Assembly (NCBI GenBank): GCA_015491705.1 | Contig: WFVK01000380.1 | Location: 1 to 5,834, forward strand | Source of the DNA: Nitrospirota bacterium | Lineage (GTDB): Bacteria; Nitrospirota; Thermodesulfovibrionia; UBA6902 | Reading direction: 5' to 3' | DNA length: 5,834 nt | Shown here: positions 5,385 through 5,834 of the stretch, piece after piece | Layout: the number at the start of each line of letters is the position of its first letter | How positions within the stretch are numbered: the stretch's first letter is position 1 | Notes under the pieces: model-generated | Told to the model about the DNA's origin: nothing | The model's input: only the letters and a program-made list of their open reading frames with translations | Databases searched by the model: none | Position numbers and translations under genes: made by a program

Positions 5385-5834
5385 TCTGCCGCTCCTTTTC
5401 CTGATTTTGACGCTGCCGCCGTTTCTACCAGTTCCGACGGTTCACCCTCGAAACCGGCGGGTAGAACTTTTATGGAGTTGAATTTGCAGGTATCGTAACA
5501 GCTTCTGCAGCGAACGCAGAGGTCCTGTATTATCCGGTGTGGTTTCTTCTTCTCCCCTACAATGGCCTTTGACGGGCATCCCTTCAGGCACGCACCGCAC
5601 CCCTTGCAGAGTTCCTCTATAATATGGAATGAACAGAGGTCGCGGCATATGCCGGCCTTGCACCACCTGTCTTTTATATGGGATTCGTATTCATCCCTGA
5701 AGTATCTTATCGTGGTGAGCACGGGGTTGGGGGCCGTCTGCCCCAGGCCGCAGAGGGATGTTGCTATTATGTCATGGGACAGGTCTTCAAGTGTCTCTAT
5801 GTCGCCTTCCTTGCCGCGCCCCTCGGAGATATCG
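5381..5834 (-). CDS. NADH-binding flavoprotein subunit, NuoF/HndC/HydB type, C-terminal part (5' end off window)
   Basis: Only the last 150 codons are in the window; the start lies beyond the right edge. The frame stays open to the edge, so a GTG at 5722 is internal. The visible part begins with a GRGKEGDIE segment followed by SLCGLGQTAPNP, the NuoF hallmark; its Cys (codon 5750-5752) is the fourth ligand of the [4Fe-4S] cluster called N3 in complex I. After this comes a linker with WCKAGICRDLC, then a ferredoxin domain with two C-x2-C-x2-C-x3-C motifs (LCKGCGACLKGCP and LCVRCRSCYDTCK), and a low-complexity Ala/Ser/Lys-rich tail. Classical complex I NuoF lacks this ferredoxin extension. It is typical of soluble NAD(P)-linked hydrogenase, formate dehydrogenase and electron-bifurcating diaphorase subunits. 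The family oxidises or reduces NAD(P)H through FMN and passes electrons along iron-sulfur clusters in the cytoplasm. The gene overlaps the next one by ATGA. Family assignment is firm; the exact complex is inferred. Confidence 0.93.
   Translation of the reverse strand, partial: DISEGRGKEGDIETLEDLSHDIIATSLCGLGQTAPNPVLTTIRYFRDEYESHIKDRWCKAGICRDLCSFHIIEELCKGCGACLKGCPSKAIVGEKKKPHRIIQDLCVRCRSCYDTCKFNSIKVLPAGFEGEPSELVETAAASKSGKGAAE
5392..5397 (-). promoter_or_regulatory. Ribosome binding site of the NuoG-like gene
   Basis: AAGGAG on the minus strand, seven bases before the ATG at 5384. It lies inside the last codons of the NuoF-like gene and fixes the start that gives the ATGA overlap. It is strong enough for independent initiation as well as coupling. 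Confidence 0.8.

Noticed and set aside
1..5834. tRNA, rRNA, CRISPR array, insertion sequence or phage features
   Set aside because: Coding density is near complete, no regularly spaced repeats or transposase motifs occur, and the single gap is too short and does not fold like a tRNA.

Overview
All genes in this window lie on the minus strand and form two transcription units, so the window reads from its right end to its left. The DNA is moderately GC-rich. The genes suggest an anaerobic or facultative bacterium with a NADH-linked iron-sulfur/molybdopterin-fold redox complex. The best guess is a deltaproteobacterial (Desulfobacterota-like) or Nitrospirota-like lineage. This rests on remembered family distribution and was not tested by a search.

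Unit 1 (5834 to 2898) is the 3' end of a redox operon. It holds the C-terminus of a NuoF/HndC/HydB-type NADH-binding flavoprotein subunit with a C-terminal 2x[4Fe-4S] ferredoxin domain. This overlaps by four bases (ATGA) a complete 828-residue NuoG/formate-dehydrogenase-alpha-like subunit. The large subunit keeps a full set of iron-sulfur ligands and a recognisable molybdopterin-oxidoreductase fold. It has Gly where formate dehydrogenases carry the catalytic Cys/Sec, and it lacks the conserved active-site Arg, so it is probably an electron-wiring (NuoG-like) subunit and not a formate dehydrogenase. No membrane subunit of complex I follows it.

The roughly 270-base gap (2625-2897) holds several hairpins, a weak candidate terminator for unit 1, a short perfect palindrome, and a very good sigma-70-type promoter (TTGACA-N16-TACAAT) for unit 2.

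Unit 2 (2624 to 1, continuing off the left end) encodes a two-helix membrane protein with a DUF2760-type cytoplasmic domain, a complete 607-residue divergent Hsp70 without the helical lid, and the first 52 codons of a second, closely related Hsp70 that starts with TTG. The three genes overlap end to end (TGATG, TTGA), which suggests translational coupling and fixed stoichiometry. The likely picture is a specialised Hsp70 pair working with a membrane-anchored partner. The substrate is unknown, and no J-protein or GrpE is visible in the window.
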